This document shows, piece after piece, positions 20,025 to 29,283 of a stretch of DNA of 64,000 nt. The notes beneath the pieces are model-generated. The model searched no databases. It had not been told where the DNA came from and worked only from the letters and a program-made list of their open reading frames with translations. The DNA lies in assembly GCA_016125355.1 (NCBI GenBank), contig WGLX01000010.1, positions 1 to 64,000 on the forward strand, in the 5' to 3' direction. This DNA is from Actinomycetales bacterium (GTDB lineage: Bacteria; Actinomycetota; Actinomycetes; S36-B12). A program made the position numbers and the translations under genes. How positions within the stretch are numbered: position 1 is the stretch's first letter; each line of letters opens with the position of its first letter.

Positions 20025-21521
20025 ATGACTGACGAGTGGGTGGCGTTCGGCGACGAGGCCGACGACGTGCCCGACACGGAGTTCGACGGGGCGGACGACG
20101 ACCCTGCTGCGGCTGATGCCGCGCTCGCCGCGGCCCGGCTCGAGTTCGGCGACATCGATGACGATCTCGTCGAGCTCATGCGCCCTGGTGGCGAGCACTC
20201 CGGGCTGCCCGTTCTCGCGATCGTGGGCCGCCCCAACGTCGGCAAGTCCACGCTGGTCAACCGCATGATCGGCAGGCGGGAGGCGGTCGTCGAGGACGTT
20301 CCCGGTGTCACGCGGGACCGGGTGTCCTACGAGGCCGAGTGGAACGGTCGTCGGTTCCTGCTCATCGACACCGGCGGCTGGGATCGCAAGGTGAAGGGCA
20401 TGGCGGCCCAGATCGCGGCCCAGGCCGAGCGTGCCGTCAACGACGCCGACGCGGTCCTGTTCGTGGTCGACGCCAAGGTGGGCGCGACGGACACGGACGA
20501 GGCGGTCGTCGAGGTCCTCCGCCGATCAGGCAAGCCCGTCCTCCTCGTGGCGAACAAGGCGGATGACGAGGCGGCCGAGCTCGAGGCCACCGCGCTGTGG
20601 TCGCTCGGCCTCGGCGAGCCGCATTGCGTCTCAGCCCTGCACGGGCGCGGGGCTGGCGACCTGCTCGACGCCGCCGTGGCCCTGCTGCCGGAGCAGGGCA
20701 GTGGGCTGTCCCGTCATGGCGGTCCGCGCAGGGTGGCGCTGCTGGGCAAGCCGAACGTCGGGAAGTCCTCGCTGCTCAACGCCCTGGCCGGTGGTGATCG
20801 CGTGGTCGTGGACAGCGTGGCCGGCACCACTGTGGACCCGGTCGACGAGCTCATCAAGCTCAAGGGGGAGTGGTGGTGGTTCGTCGACACGGCGGGCATC
20901 CGCCGTCGCGCGAGGGAGGCCAGCGGTCATGAGTACTACGCGACCCTGCGCACTCAGGCGGCCCTCGACCGCGCCGAGGTCGCGGTTGTGCTCATCGACG
21001 CCTCCGAGCCGCTGAGCGAGCAGGACACCCGCATCGTCTCGATGGTCATCGAGTCGGGCCGCGCCCTCGTCATCGCGTACAACAAGTGGGATCTCACCGA
21101 CGAGGAGCGACGCCGCTACCTCGAGCGGGAGATCGAGCGTGACCTCGTGCAGGTGCCCTGGGCGCCGCGCGTCAACATCTCGGCGCGCACGAAGCGGCAC
21201 GTCGAGAAGCTGACCCCTGCGCTGGAGGAGGCGATCGCCGGGTGGGAGACGCGTGTGTCCACCGGCCGCCTCAACCAGTTCGTGAAGGAGTTGCAGGACG
21301 CGAACCCGCACCCCCTGCGAGGCGGACGCCAGCCGCGGATCCTGTTCGCCGCCCAGGTCCAGGTCGGCCCGCCGACCTTTGCCCTGTTCACCACCGGGTT
21401 CCTGGAGGCGGGCTACCGCCGCTTCATCGAGCGGCGCCTCCGCGAGGAGTTTGGCTTCGTCGGCACCCCGATCAGAATCGTCATGCGGGTCCGGGAGAAG
21501 CGGTCCCGGCGTCGGGGCTGA
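20025..21521 (+). CDS. der: Ribosome biogenesis GTPase Der (EngA)
   Basis: About 498 residues. An acidic N-terminal extension of some 60 residues precedes two tandem GTPase domains. Domain 1 has [16 protein letters not shown] (G1), DTGG and NKAD; domain 2 has [20 protein letters not shown] and NKWD. The C-terminal KH-like domain ends [17 protein letters not shown]. It acts in 50S subunit assembly. The start could also be GTG 20016, three codons earlier. The last gene of the conserved block. Confidence 0.96.
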   Translation: MTDEWVAFGDEADDVPDTEFDGADDDPAAADAALAAARLEFGDIDDDLVELMRPGGEHSGLPVLAIVGRPNVGKSTLVNRMIGRREAVVEDVPGVTRDRVSYEAEWNGRRFLLIDTGGWDRKVKGMAAQIAAQAERAVNDADAVLFVVDAKVGATDTDEAVVEVLRRSGKPVLLVANKADDEAAELEATALWSLGLGEPHCVSALHGRGAGDLLDAAVALLPEQGSGLSRHGGPRRVALLGKPNVGKSSLLNALAGGDRVVVDSVAGTTVDPVDELIKLKGEWWWFVDTAGIRRRAREASGHEYYATLRTQAALDRAEVAVVLIDASEPLSEQDTRIVSMVIESGRALVIAYNKWDLTDEERRRYLEREIERDLVQVPWAPRVNISARTKRHVEKLTPALEEAIAGWETRVSTGRLNQFVKELQDANPHPLRGGRQPRILFAAQVQVGPPTFALFTTGFLEAGYRRFIERRLREEFGFVGTPIRIVMRVREKRSRRRG

Positions 21522-21605
21522 TCACGCCTGGTCCGTGACAAGGGTGGCCGACGAACCCCGTCCGCCGCTCTAGTAGAGTCACCCTGCTCGCGCGGAGACG
21601 CGCGA

Positions 21606-21682
<77 letters not shown>

Positions 21683-21688
21683 TGTGAA

Positions 21689-21721
21689 GTCCCGGGACAT
21701 CCTTATGGGATGTCCCGGGAC
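21689..21721. terminator. Perfect hairpin in the IS left end, possible tRNA-Pro terminator
   Basis: The arms gtcccgggacatcc and ggatgtcccgggac (14 bp, no mismatch) surround the 5-nt loop ttatg, followed by the T-rich attcttatttctt. It starts 7 bases after the tRNA CCA, so it could terminate tRNA-Pro transcription or insulate the transposase. It also overlaps the transposase-binding end. Confidence 0.55.
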
Positions 21722-21725
21722 ATTC

Positions 21726-22934
21726 TTATTTCTTGGGGTATATGTAGCCCTTGGGCATGCCGCCTTTTCGGTGGCCGGGGCGGGGTCCGGGTTTGACGCC
21801 TCGGGGTTGGCTGTCCTTGTCGGGGTTGATGTCCAGTTCGCGGAGGATCTCGCGGGTGTCGCGGTCGAGGACGATGACGTGCAGGTCGTGGACGAGCATG
21901 CGCACGGGCACGCGGGCGTGCTGGATGCCGAGCTTGATGTGGTGCAGGCGTCCGCCGCGGCGCAGGGTGACCGAGCCGCCGGCGTCCGCGGTGTCCTCGC
22001 GGATGCGGAAGTGGCCGCCGGCGTTGTGGTCGGGCGTGGCTTTGGCGCGGGCGGCATAGACCTCGGCGGGGTAGCGGCGCTTGAGGGAGCGGTGCTTGCG
22101 CCGATGGTTGTAGTGGTCGACGAACTGGTCCAGTAGTTCCTGGAGCTCGGCCACGGTGACTGCCCGTGGGCGGGCCTGGAGCCACTTCTTCAACGTCGCG
22201 TTGAGCCGTTCGACCTTGCCCTGGGTCTGGGGGTGGTTCGGGGTGCCGTTCTTCTGGGCGACGCCGAGGTTCGCCAGGAGGATCTCGAAGCTGTTGGGGC
22301 CACCGCGGAATCGGGTGGTGAAGACGAATCCGTTGTCTGTCAACGTGGATTGCGGGGTGCCGTGGATGCTGCACGCGGCACGGAATGTCGCGACGACGAT
22401 CGGCCCGGTGACGCGAGCATGGGCGGTCGCGGAGAGCAGGAACCGGGAGTGGTCGTCGACGAAGAGCAGCACCTCGGCGTCGCTGCCGTTGGCCAGCCTG
22501 ACGTGGGTGAAATCGGCTTGCCAGCACTCATTCGGCAGGTCGGCTTCGAACCGGATCCACGACCTCTTGGGGCGCTTGCGCGGTTCGGGGGTGATGGCGC
22601 CGGCGCGGGTCAGGATCCGCCAGATCGTCGTCACTCCCGGCGGGGTGGCCATCTCGTCCTCGAGGATCCCGGCGATGGAGTGGGGTCCCGCATCGCAGCC
22701 GTCGGCGATCAGCTCCGCGCGCAGCGCCAGGATCCGGTTCACGACCTCCGGGGAAGTCGCGTTCGGGTTCGACCGGGGTCGTCGGGACTTCGGCTCCAGG
22801 GCGTCCCAGCCCCCGGCCCGCCAGGCCGCCACGAGCTGGCTGACCCGAGGCTGTGAGATCCCGTAGAGCCGGGCCACCTCGCCTTGGGACTTGCCCGACA
22901 GGACCGCTTCCACGATGACCCGCTGCTTCGACAT
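21726..22934 (-). CDS. IS481-family transposase
   Basis: 402 residues. The N-terminal helix-turn-helix is SQGEVARLYGISQPRVSQLV (about 15-34). The rve/DDE integrase core has the first Asp in CWQADFTHVRL, the second in LTDNGFVF and the Glu in KVERLNATLKKWL; all three are present. A C-terminal domain of about 120 residues follows and ends in a basic Gly/Pro-rich tail. The TAA stop lies inside the left inverted repeat. The gene looks intact, with no frameshift, so it may be active. Confidence 0.92.
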   Translation of the reverse strand: MSKQRVIVEAVLSGKSQGEVARLYGISQPRVSQLVAAWRAGGWDALEPKSRRPRSNPNATSPEVVNRILALRAELIADGCDAGPHSIAGILEDEMATPPGVTTIWRILTRAGAITPEPRKRPKRSWIRFEADLPNECWQADFTHVRLANGSDAEVLLFVDDHSRFLLSATAHARVTGPIVVATFRAACSIHGTPQSTLTDNGFVFTTRFRGGPNSFEILLANLGVAQKNGTPNHPQTQGKVERLNATLKKWLQARPRAVTVAELQELLDQFVDHYNHRRKHRSLKRRYPAEVYAARAKATPDHNAGGHFRIREDTADAGGSVTLRRGGRLHHIKLGIQHARVPVRMLVHDLHVIVLDRDTREILRELDINPDKDSQPRGVKPGPRPGHRKGGMPKGYIYPKK

Positions 22935-23006
22935 GCAGCGAACCGTCGCCGCTCAGGCGATAAGCATGTCGCGGGACATCCCATAAATATGTCGTGGAAC
23001 AGCACA

Positions 23007-23021
23007 CCGCCAGCCCGACCA
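23007..23021 (+). repeat. Right target-site duplication of the IS (15 bp)
   Basis: A second copy of ccgccagcccgacca, the tRNA-Pro 3' end, directly abutting the right end of the element at 23006. It is not part of a tRNA here. Confidence 0.92.
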
Positions 23022-23055
23022 CGTTCGCCCTCGACATCGGAGGGCGCCGAGCGGC

Positions 23056-23847
23056 TCAGGTCGCCGGATACGGCCCCACGAGGTCCCAGCCGCCATCGGC
23101 GGTGATCGTCGTCCCGGTGATGCAGTCGCCCGCAGGGGAGAGGCAGAACGCGATCACGGCCGCGACCTCCTCCGGGGCCTGCAACTGCCGTTGGAGCATC
23201 GAGCCGGCCACGGTGGCGGGATCGAGGCCATAGCCCTCCCAGGCCTCGGTGTGCACCAGACCGGGGGCCACCGCGACCAGCCGCACGCCCCGCGGCCCCC
23301 ACTCGACGGCGAGGGTCCGGGTGAGGCTCTCGACGGCGGCCCGGGCCGCGGAGGAGTGCGCCATGTAGGGGATGCCCCGGTGTGGCGTCATCGTGACGCT
23401 GGCGATCTTGCCGTAGCCCTGGGGGAGCATGGCGCGGGCCGCGACCCGCGTGGTGAGGTACCAGACCGCCTCGAGGTTGAGGCGGGTCACCGCCCGGAAG
23501 CCGTTCGGGGAGACGGATTCGGCCGGTGCGATGAACTGCCCGCCCGCGTTGTTCACCAGCAGGTCGATGCGCTCGTGGTCGACGAGGAGGCGGTCGACGA
23601 CGGCGTCCACCTCCTCGGCCTCCCGTACGTCGGCGGGCATCGGCACGATGCGCCCCTCCGGCGCCAGCGTCGCAGTCTCCTCCAGCCGGTCGATCCGGCG
23701 ACCGACGACGGCCACGGTCGCACCCAGACGGGCGAGGGCGAGCGCGGTCGCCCGGCCGATGCCGGTGCCGCCGCCGGTGACGAGGCCGACGCGTCCATCG
23801 AGGCAGCCGGGGGCGAGGGAGGACAGGGGGTCGACGGATCCGATCAC
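23056..23847 (-). CDS. SDR-family reductase, 2,4-dienoyl-CoA-reductase-like, altered active site
   Basis: 263 residues. The nucleotide-binding motif is LVTGGGTGIGRATALALARL (about 22-41), then LLVNNAGGQF. The active-site region reads AHSSAARAAVESLTRTLAVE. The Lys of the usual YxxxK is Arg and there is no Tyr at the matching place; the leading His resembles 2,4-dienoyl-CoA reductases (HAGSAKAAVD). It is divergent from the carboxylase operon, with about 57 bp between starts, and the shared palindrome suggests common control. By gene content it would occupy the place of AtuB or AtuG. The start is GTG. Confidence 0.8.
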   Translation of the reverse strand: MIGSVDPLSSLAPGCLDGRVGLVTGGGTGIGRATALALARLGATVAVVGRRIDRLEETATLAPEGRIVPMPADVREAEEVDAVVDRLLVDHERIDLLVNNAGGQFIAPAESVSPNGFRAVTRLNLEAVWYLTTRVAARAMLPQGYGKIASVTMTPHRGIPYMAHSSAARAAVESLTRTLAVEWGPRGVRLVAVAPGLVHTEAWEGYGLDPATVAGSMLQRQLQAPEEVAAVIAFCLSPAGDCITGTTITADGGWDLVGPYPAT

Positions 23848-23869
23848 CGGGGAACTCTACCGCGGATCT

Positions 23870-23900
23870 TGACGCACGTATCAAGTTGATATTAGCGTCA
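23870..23900. promoter_or_regulatory. 31-bp interrupted palindrome, candidate TetR operator
   Basis: TGACGC, 3 bp, TATCAA, G, TTGATA, 3 bp, GCGTCA: both arm pairs are perfect and share one centre (23885). It fills the gap between the divergent SDR (start 23847) and carboxylase (start 23905) genes and overlaps a TTGACG hexamer at 23869. A TetR gene is in the same operon, so self-regulation is the natural inference. Confidence 0.65.
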
Positions 23901-23904
23901 GGTT

Positions 23905-25524
23905 ATGGCGTCGGTGCTGCGCAGTCACGTGGATCCGGGATCGGAGCAGTTCGCCGCCAATCGCGAGGCCTTCCTCACCGCGCTCGCGGAGATCGAGGCC
24001 CTGTTCGGGCAGGTGACCAGTGGTGGTGGCACCGCCGATCCTGAGAAGAACGCCCGCGCGGTGGCGCGGCACCGCGCTCGCGGCAAGCTCCTCCCGCGCG
24101 AGCGCATCAACCTGCTGATCGATCGGGGTTCTGCCTTCCTGGAGCTCTCCCCCCTGGCGGGGTGGGGCACCGACGACGCCCTGGGTGCGGGCCTGGTCAC
24201 GGGCATCGGGCGGGTGTCGGGGGTGGAGTGCGTCGTCAGCGCCAACGACCCCACCGTGAAGGGCGGGTCTCAGTCGCCCATCACGGTGGCGAAGGCCCTG
24301 CGTGCGATGGACATCGCCCGCCAGAACCGGCTGCCCCTTGTCTCGCTTACTGAATCGGGAGGTGCGGACCTCACGAAGCAGGTGGACGTGTTCAATCCGG
24401 GCGGCGCGTCCTTCCGGAACCTCACCCGCCTGTCGGCGGAGGGGATCCCCACGGTCACCCTGGTGTTCGGGTCCTCGACCGCGGGCGGTGCCTACGTGCC
24501 GGGCATGAGCGACTACGTGGTGCTGCAGAAGGACTCCGCCCGGGTGTACCTGGGCGGCCCGCCGCTGGTGAAGATGGCGATCGACGAGGACGCCGACGAC
24601 GAGTCCCTCGGCGGCGCCGAGATGCATGCCCGCACATCGGGCCTGGCGGACTACCTCGCCGTCGATGAGGCGGACGCGCTGCGGATCGGCCGCGACATCG
24701 TCGAGCACCTCGGCTGGCGCAAGGCCGGCCCCGGCCCCGACCGCCACCCACGCGAGCCGCAGTACGACGCCGAGGAGCTCCTCGGCATCGCCTCGGCCGA
24801 CATCCGCATCCCGTTCGAGGCGCGCGAGGTCCTCGCCCGCATCCTCGACAGCAGCGAGTTCGACGAGTTCAAGCCGCTCTACGGCACGACCCTGGTGACC
24901 GGTTGGGGGCACATCAACGGCTACCCCGTGGGCATCCTCGCGAACAACGGCATCCTGTTCAGCGAGGAGGCGCACAAGGGTGCGCAGTTCATCCAGCTCT
25001 GCAATCGGATGGACGTGCCGATCCTGTTCCTGCAAAACATCACGGGCTTCATGGTCGGCACGCGCTACGAGCAGGGCGGCATCATCAAGGACGGCGCCAA
25101 GCTCATCAATGCCGTGAGCAACTGCGGCGTGCCGATGATCACCCTGATGATCGGGGCGTCCTATGGCGCCGGCAACTACGGCATGGCGGGCCGTGCCTAC
25201 GACCCGCGCTTCATCTTCACCTGGCCGAACCACCGCATCGCCGTCATGGGTCCCAAGCAGCTGGCCGGCGTGCTGACCATCGTGGCCCGCCAGAAGGCCC
25301 AGGCGGCTGGCCAGGAGTGGGACGACGAGGCCTTCGCACCTGTCCGCGATGCGTTCGAGAAGCAGGTGGAGGACGAGTCGACGGCCCTGTTCGCCACCGG
25401 CCGCCTGTGGGACGACGGCATCATCGACCCGCGCGACACCCGCACGGTCCTGACCCTCGCCCTGTCGGCCGTCCACTCGGCACCCATCGTCGGCACCGAG
25501 CGCTTCGGTGTCTTCCGGATGTGA
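23905..25524 (+). CDS. Acyl-CoA carboxylase beta subunit (AtuC/MCC-beta-like)
   Basis: 539 residues, the carboxyltransferase subunit of a biotin-dependent carboxylase. Signatures are [58 protein letters not shown] and the C-terminal [20 protein letters not shown]. This resembles the 3-methylcrotonyl-CoA and geranyl-CoA carboxylase class rather than propionyl-CoA carboxylase. The loop after [10 protein letters not shown] is shorter than in typical methylcrotonyl-CoA carboxylase, which could bear on substrate size. It is the first gene of the operon, 5 bp behind the palindrome, with only a weak ribosome site, so a leaderless transcript is possible. Confidence 0.9.
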   Translation: MASVLRSHVDPGSEQFAANREAFLTALAEIEALFGQVTSGGGTADPEKNARAVARHRARGKLLPRERINLLIDRGSAFLELSPLAGWGTDDALGAGLVTGIGRVSGVECVVSANDPTVKGGSQSPITVAKALRAMDIARQNRLPLVSLTESGGADLTKQVDVFNPGGASFRNLTRLSAEGIPTVTLVFGSSTAGGAYVPGMSDYVVLQKDSARVYLGGPPLVKMAIDEDADDESLGGAEMHARTSGLADYLAVDEADALRIGRDIVEHLGWRKAGPGPDRHPREPQYDAEELLGIASADIRIPFEAREVLARILDSSEFDEFKPLYGTTLVTGWGHINGYPVGILANNGILFSEEAHKGAQFIQLCNRMDVPILFLQNITGFMVGTRYEQGGIIKDGAKLINAVSNCGVPMITLMIGASYGAGNYGMAGRAYDPRFIFTWPNHRIAVMGPKQLAGVLTIVARQKAQAAGQEWDDEAFAPVRDAFEKQVEDESTALFATGRLWDDGIIDPRDTRTVLTLALSAVHSAPIVGTERFGVFRM

Positions 25525-27446
25525 TGGCGATGTCTCCTACCGCTCCTGGTCGTCGCCCCATCGGGCGCCTGCTCGTCGCCAACCGTGGCGAGATCGCACT
25601 GCGCGTGATGCGCACCGCACGGCACCTCGGCATCGAGACCGTCGCGGTGCACTCCGACCCCGACACGGACGCTCCGCACGCTCGTTACGCCGATCGCGCT
25701 GTGCGGCTCCCCGGCGCCACTAGCCTGGAGACCTATCTCGACGCCGAGCGGATCATCGCCGCGGCTCTGGCCTCCGGCGCCGACGCCATCCATCCCGGTT
25801 ACGGCTTCCTCTCCGAGAATCCGGCGTTCGCCCGATCCGTCGTGGATCACGGTCTCACCTGGGTGGGGCCGACGCCCGAGTCCATCGAGGCCATGGCGCT
25901 GAAGGTCGAGGCGAAGCGGATCGCGGCCGAGGCGCAGGTGCCACTCGTGCCCGGAGCTGAGCTGCCCGAGTCGATGGACGACGCGGATCTGCAGTCAACG
26001 TGCGCTTCGGTCGGCTTTCCCCTGCTCGTCAAGGCCAGTGCCGGTGGCGGCGGCAAGGGGATGCGCCTGGTCGAGCGCGGCGAGGACGTGGTCGAGGCCG
26101 TGGCCGCGGCCCGGCGTGAGGCGGTGAGCGCGTTCGGTGACGGGACCGTGTTCGCGGAGCGCTACCTGGCGGGAGCGCGGCACGTCGAGGTGCAGGTGAT
26201 GGGCGACGCCCATGGCACGGTCGTCCACCTGTTCGAGCGGGAGTGCTCGATCCAGAGGCGGCATCAGAAGATCATCGAGGAGGCACCCTCCCCGGGCGTG
26301 ACAGACCGCGTGCGGGGGCTCCTTCACGAGGCGGCCGTTGCGCTCGCGCAGCGCATTGCCTACGTCGGGGCGGGCACCGTCGAGTTCCTTGTCGCTGGCG
26401 AGGGTGGGGGCCAGGAGTTCTTCTTCCTCGAGATGAACACCCGCCTGCAGGTGGAGCATCCGGTCACGGAGGCCATCACCGGCCTCGACCTCGTGGAGCT
26501 CCAGCTCCTCGTGGCCCAGGGTGCGCCCCTGCCCTTCGGCCAGGCGGACGTCACGGCGAGCGGGCACGCGATCGAGGCCCGCCTGTACGCGGAGGATCCC
26601 GCCCACGGGTACCTGCCGGCCACCGGCCGGATCCACCGATTCCGTCCTGCCCCCGACCTGCCCCTGAGGGTCGACGCGGGAGTCGCCGACGGCTCGACGA
26701 TCACCGCGTTCTACGACCCCATGCTGGCCAAGGTGATCGCCCACGGCGCGACGCGCGCCGAGTCGGCCCGACGCCTCGCGCGAGGACTGGCGGGGCTCGA
26801 GCTGCATGGACCCGTCACCAACCGTGAGTCGCTCATCGCGACCCTGCGCTCGTCGGCCTTCCTCGCCGGCGCCACCACCACGGCCTTCCTCGACGAGAAC
26901 CCCGAGGTCCTGTCGCCCCAGGTCGACGCGGCGGACGAGGGCCGGCACGCCCGGGCACTGCTGCTCGCCGTCCTCGAGGCTGAGCGACCGGATTCTCGGG
27001 TCCCGCTCGGCTGGCGCAACGTTCCCGGTCCCTCGCCGGTCGTCGCTCTCGAGCGGCGGGGCGGGGGCGGACCCCTGGAGCTGTCCTTGGCCGAGGCACG
27101 TGAGGACGAGGTGATCACCGCCCGCTGCCGCGTCACGCGGTACGGCGACGAGGCATTCGTGGATGACGGACTCGTCTCGACGGCATGGCGCGTCCTCCCA
27201 CGCTTCGCCGATCCGACGGCCGAGGGAACAGCGCACGGGGCAGTCACGCCCGTGCCCGGCACGATAACGGCCGTACTGGTGTCCGTCGGCGACGAGGTCA
27301 CCGCCGGACAGCCGCTGGTGATCCTCGAGGCGATGAAGATGGAGCACCGCATCACGGCGGACACGGACGGCGTCGTCGCCCGGGTGCTCGTCGAGGTGGG
27401 CCGGTCCGTCGACGCCCACGCCCTCGTCGTGGAGGTGGACTCATGA
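25524..27446 (+). CDS. Acyl-CoA carboxylase alpha subunit (biotin carboxylase + BCCP; AtuF/MCC-alpha-like)
   Basis: 640 residues from the ATG at 25524, sharing one base with the preceding stop. The biotin carboxylase domain begins RLLVANRGEIALRVMRTARH and contains the ATP-grasp loop KASAGGGGKGMRLV and the catalytic EMNTRLQVEHPVTE. The C-terminal biotinyl domain has the acceptor Lys in ILEAMKMEH. It loads CO2 on biotin for the beta subunit. The same frame is open upstream inside the beta gene but is not protein-like. The stop overlaps the AtuA gene by ATGA. Confidence 0.93.
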   Translation: MAMSPTAPGRRPIGRLLVANRGEIALRVMRTARHLGIETVAVHSDPDTDAPHARYADRAVRLPGATSLETYLDAERIIAAALASGADAIHPGYGFLSENPAFARSVVDHGLTWVGPTPESIEAMALKVEAKRIAAEAQVPLVPGAELPESMDDADLQSTCASVGFPLLVKASAGGGGKGMRLVERGEDVVEAVAAARREAVSAFGDGTVFAERYLAGARHVEVQVMGDAHGTVVHLFERECSIQRRHQKIIEEAPSPGVTDRVRGLLHEAAVALAQRIAYVGAGTVEFLVAGEGGGQEFFFLEMNTRLQVEHPVTEAITGLDLVELQLLVAQGAPLPFGQADVTASGHAIEARLYAEDPAHGYLPATGRIHRFRPAPDLPLRVDAGVADGSTITAFYDPMLAKVIAHGATRAESARRLARGLAGLELHGPVTNRESLIATLRSSAFLAGATTTAFLDENPEVLSPQVDAADEGRHARALLLAVLEAERPDSRVPLGWRNVPGPSPVVALERRGGGGPLELSLAEAREDEVITARCRVTRYGDEAFVDDGLVSTAWRVLPRFADPTAEGTAHGAVTPVPGTITAVLVSVGDEVTAGQPLVILEAMKMEHRITADTDGVVARVLVEVGRSVDAHALVVEVDS

Positions 27447-28840
27447 GCGAGCCGATCCGCATCGCCAACTGCAGCGGGTTCCTCGGGGACCGGCTCTCGG
27501 CGGCCCGCGAGATGGTCGAGGGCGGCCCGATCGACGTCCTCACGGGCGACTGGCTGGCCGAGCTGACGATGCTCATCCTGTTCCGGCAGAAGCTCAAGCG
27601 CGGACACGGCTACGCCACCACCTTCCTGACCCAGCTGGAGGAGGTGATGGGCACCTGCGCGGACCGGGGGATCAGGATCGTGAGCAACGCCGGTGGGCTC
27701 GATCCCGCCCTGCTCGGCGCAGAGGTCGCGGCCCTCGCCGACCGGCTCGGCCTGTCCGTGCGGGTGGGCGTCGTCACCGGTGACGACCTCATGCCCCGCC
27801 TGCCGGAGCTCATCGCGGCCGGTGAGAACCTCGACAACCTCGACACCGGGGAGTCGCTTGCCGAGGCCGGTGTCCAGCCCATCACGGCCAACGCGTACCT
27901 CGGAGGCGAGCCGATCACCCGCGCACTCGCTGACGGAGCCGATGTCGTGATCACCGGCCGGGTGACGGACGCGGCCGTGGTCATCGGGCCCGCTGCCTGG
28001 CGCCACGGCTGGGACTACGCGGCCGCACGGGCCGGCGACCGGGCGTCCCTCGATGCCCTCGCGGGCGCCCTCGTCGCGGGCCATGTCATCGAATGCGGAG
28101 CCCAGGCGACAGGGGGCAACTACGCGTTCTTCCAGGACGTGCCGGGACTCGTGCACCCGGGTTTCCCCATCGCCGAAATCGCCTCGGACGGAACGGCCAT
28201 CATCACCAAGCACCCGGGCACGGGCGGGATGGTGACCGTCGGCACGGTCACTGCGCAGCTCCTCTACGAGGTGGGTGGCCCGGAGTACCTGAACCCGGAC
28301 GTCACGGCTCTGTTCGACACGATCCGGCTCGAGCAGGTCGGGCGGGATCGCGTGCGGATCTCCGGAACGCAGGGGGCGCCGCCGCCGGATCGGCTCAAGG
28401 TCGCCATGAACTACCTCGGGGGCCACCGCAACTCGCTCACCCTCGTGCTGACCGGCCTCGACATCCGGGCGAAGGCGGATCTCGCGCTGCGGACCGTCGC
28501 GGGCGTCGGGCTGTCGGAGGCCGAGGGGCAGGATCCCGTCGCGCTGGCGCAGGCGTCCACCCTCGCCGTCGACGAACTGGAGGTCGCACTGGTCGACTCG
28601 GCCATCCCGGACCCGGCTCGTCCCGAGCAGGCCCAGTCGTTCCTCCGGCTCACGGTCCGGGACCGCGACGCGGACCGCGTCGGGAAGGCGTTCACCGCCC
28701 CGATGATCGAGGCGACCCTGGCGTCGTACCCGGGGCTGTTCCCGACGACGCCGCCGGCACCCGGCACGCCGTACGGCGTGTACTGGCCGACGACGGTTCC
28801 GCGCGAGCTGGTGCCGTCGACGGTGGAGGTGATCCCATGA
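27443..28840 (+). CDS. atuA: Acyclic terpene utilisation AtuA-family protein, main part
   Basis: 465 residues of the DUF1446/AtuA family: starts IRIANCSGFLGDRLSAAREM, with LTGDWLAELTMLIL, IVSNAGGLDP, ITGRVTDAAVVIGP, ECGAQATGGNYAFF and MVTVGTVTAQLLYEVGGPEY. In Pseudomonas this protein is essential for citronellol/geraniol growth, but its biochemical role is not established. In that organism it carries an extra C-terminal part that here is a separate gene. The ATG at 27443 is in an ATGA overlap with the carboxylase, and its own stop overlaps the next start the same way. Confidence 0.9.
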   Translation: MSEPIRIANCSGFLGDRLSAAREMVEGGPIDVLTGDWLAELTMLILFRQKLKRGHGYATTFLTQLEEVMGTCADRGIRIVSNAGGLDPALLGAEVAALADRLGLSVRVGVVTGDDLMPRLPELIAAGENLDNLDTGESLAEAGVQPITANAYLGGEPITRALADGADVVITGRVTDAAVVIGPAAWRHGWDYAAARAGDRASLDALAGALVAGHVIECGAQATGGNYAFFQDVPGLVHPGFPIAEIASDGTAIITKHPGTGGMVTVGTVTAQLLYEVGGPEYLNPDVTALFDTIRLEQVGRDRVRISGTQGAPPPDRLKVAMNYLGGHRNSLTLVLTGLDIRAKADLALRTVAGVGLSEAEGQDPVALAQASTLAVDELEVALVDSAIPDPARPEQAQSFLRLTVRDRDADRVGKAFTAPMIEATLASYPGLFPTTPPAPGTPYGVYWPTTVPRELVPSTVEVIP

Positions 28841-29283
28841 CCACGGCCCGACTGCCCCTGGGGACCTTCGTCGGGGCACGCAGCGGCGACAAGGGCGGTG
28901 CCGCGAATGTCGGTCTCTGGGTCGTCGACCCGGCCGAGGCGGCCGCCGTCGCCCTTGCCCACGGCCGTTCGGCCGAGCTCATCCCGGACGCTGCGGCGGT
29001 GCGCCTCGCGGATGCCCGATACGAGTGGCTGGTGTCGCAGCTGAGTGCGGAGCGGCTGCGCGAACTGCTTCCGGAGGCGGCGAGCCTGACCATCGACATC
29101 CATCCCCTGCCGAACATGCGAGCCGTCAACGTCGTGATCCACGGCCTCCTCGGTCGCGGGGTGAGCCAGACCGCGCGCGTCGACCCGCAGGCCAAGGGTC
29201 TGGGGGAGCAGCTGCGGGCCCGCCTCGTCGACATCCCGGACGACCTGCTCGTCCACTCCACGGTGCCCGGCGGTGACCTGTGA
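28837..29283 (+). CDS. AtuA C-terminal (ferredoxin-like fold) domain as a separate protein
   Basis: 148 residues from the ATG at 28837. The conserved pattern is GARSGDKGGAANVGLWV near the start, then YEWLVSQLSAERLRELLPEA and MRAVNVVIHGLLGRGVSQTA, ending LGEQLRARLVDIPDDLLVH. These are the features of the C-terminal domain normally joined to AtuA. The 4-bp overlap with the main part suggests the two chains form one complex. No catalytic motif is known. Confidence 0.85.
   Translation: MTTARLPLGTFVGARSGDKGGAANVGLWVVDPAEAAAVALAHGRSAELIPDAAAVRLADARYEWLVSQLSAERLRELLPEAASLTIDIHPLPNMRAVNVVIHGLLGRGVSQTARVDPQAKGLGEQLRARLVDIPDDLLVHSTVPGGDL

Larger units (their letters stand above)
21683..23006. mobile_element. 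IS481-family insertion sequence, 1324 bp, intact
   Basis: The ends begin TGTG and finish CACA. The outer 45 bp at each end (21683-21727 and 22962-23006) form imperfect terminal inverted repeats matching at about 35 of 45 positions, including an unbroken 15-bp block around TTATGGGATGTCCCG. A single transposase gene fills the element. It is flanked by a perfect 15-bp direct repeat, the upper end of the range known for this family. The direct repeat and intact transposase suggest a fairly recent insertion. Confidence 0.92.

Noticed and set aside
24903..25523. N-terminal extension of the carboxylase alpha subunit
   Set aside because: The frame is open within the beta-subunit gene, but the residues are Arg/Gly/His-rich and not homologous to anything. 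The family start is at 25524.
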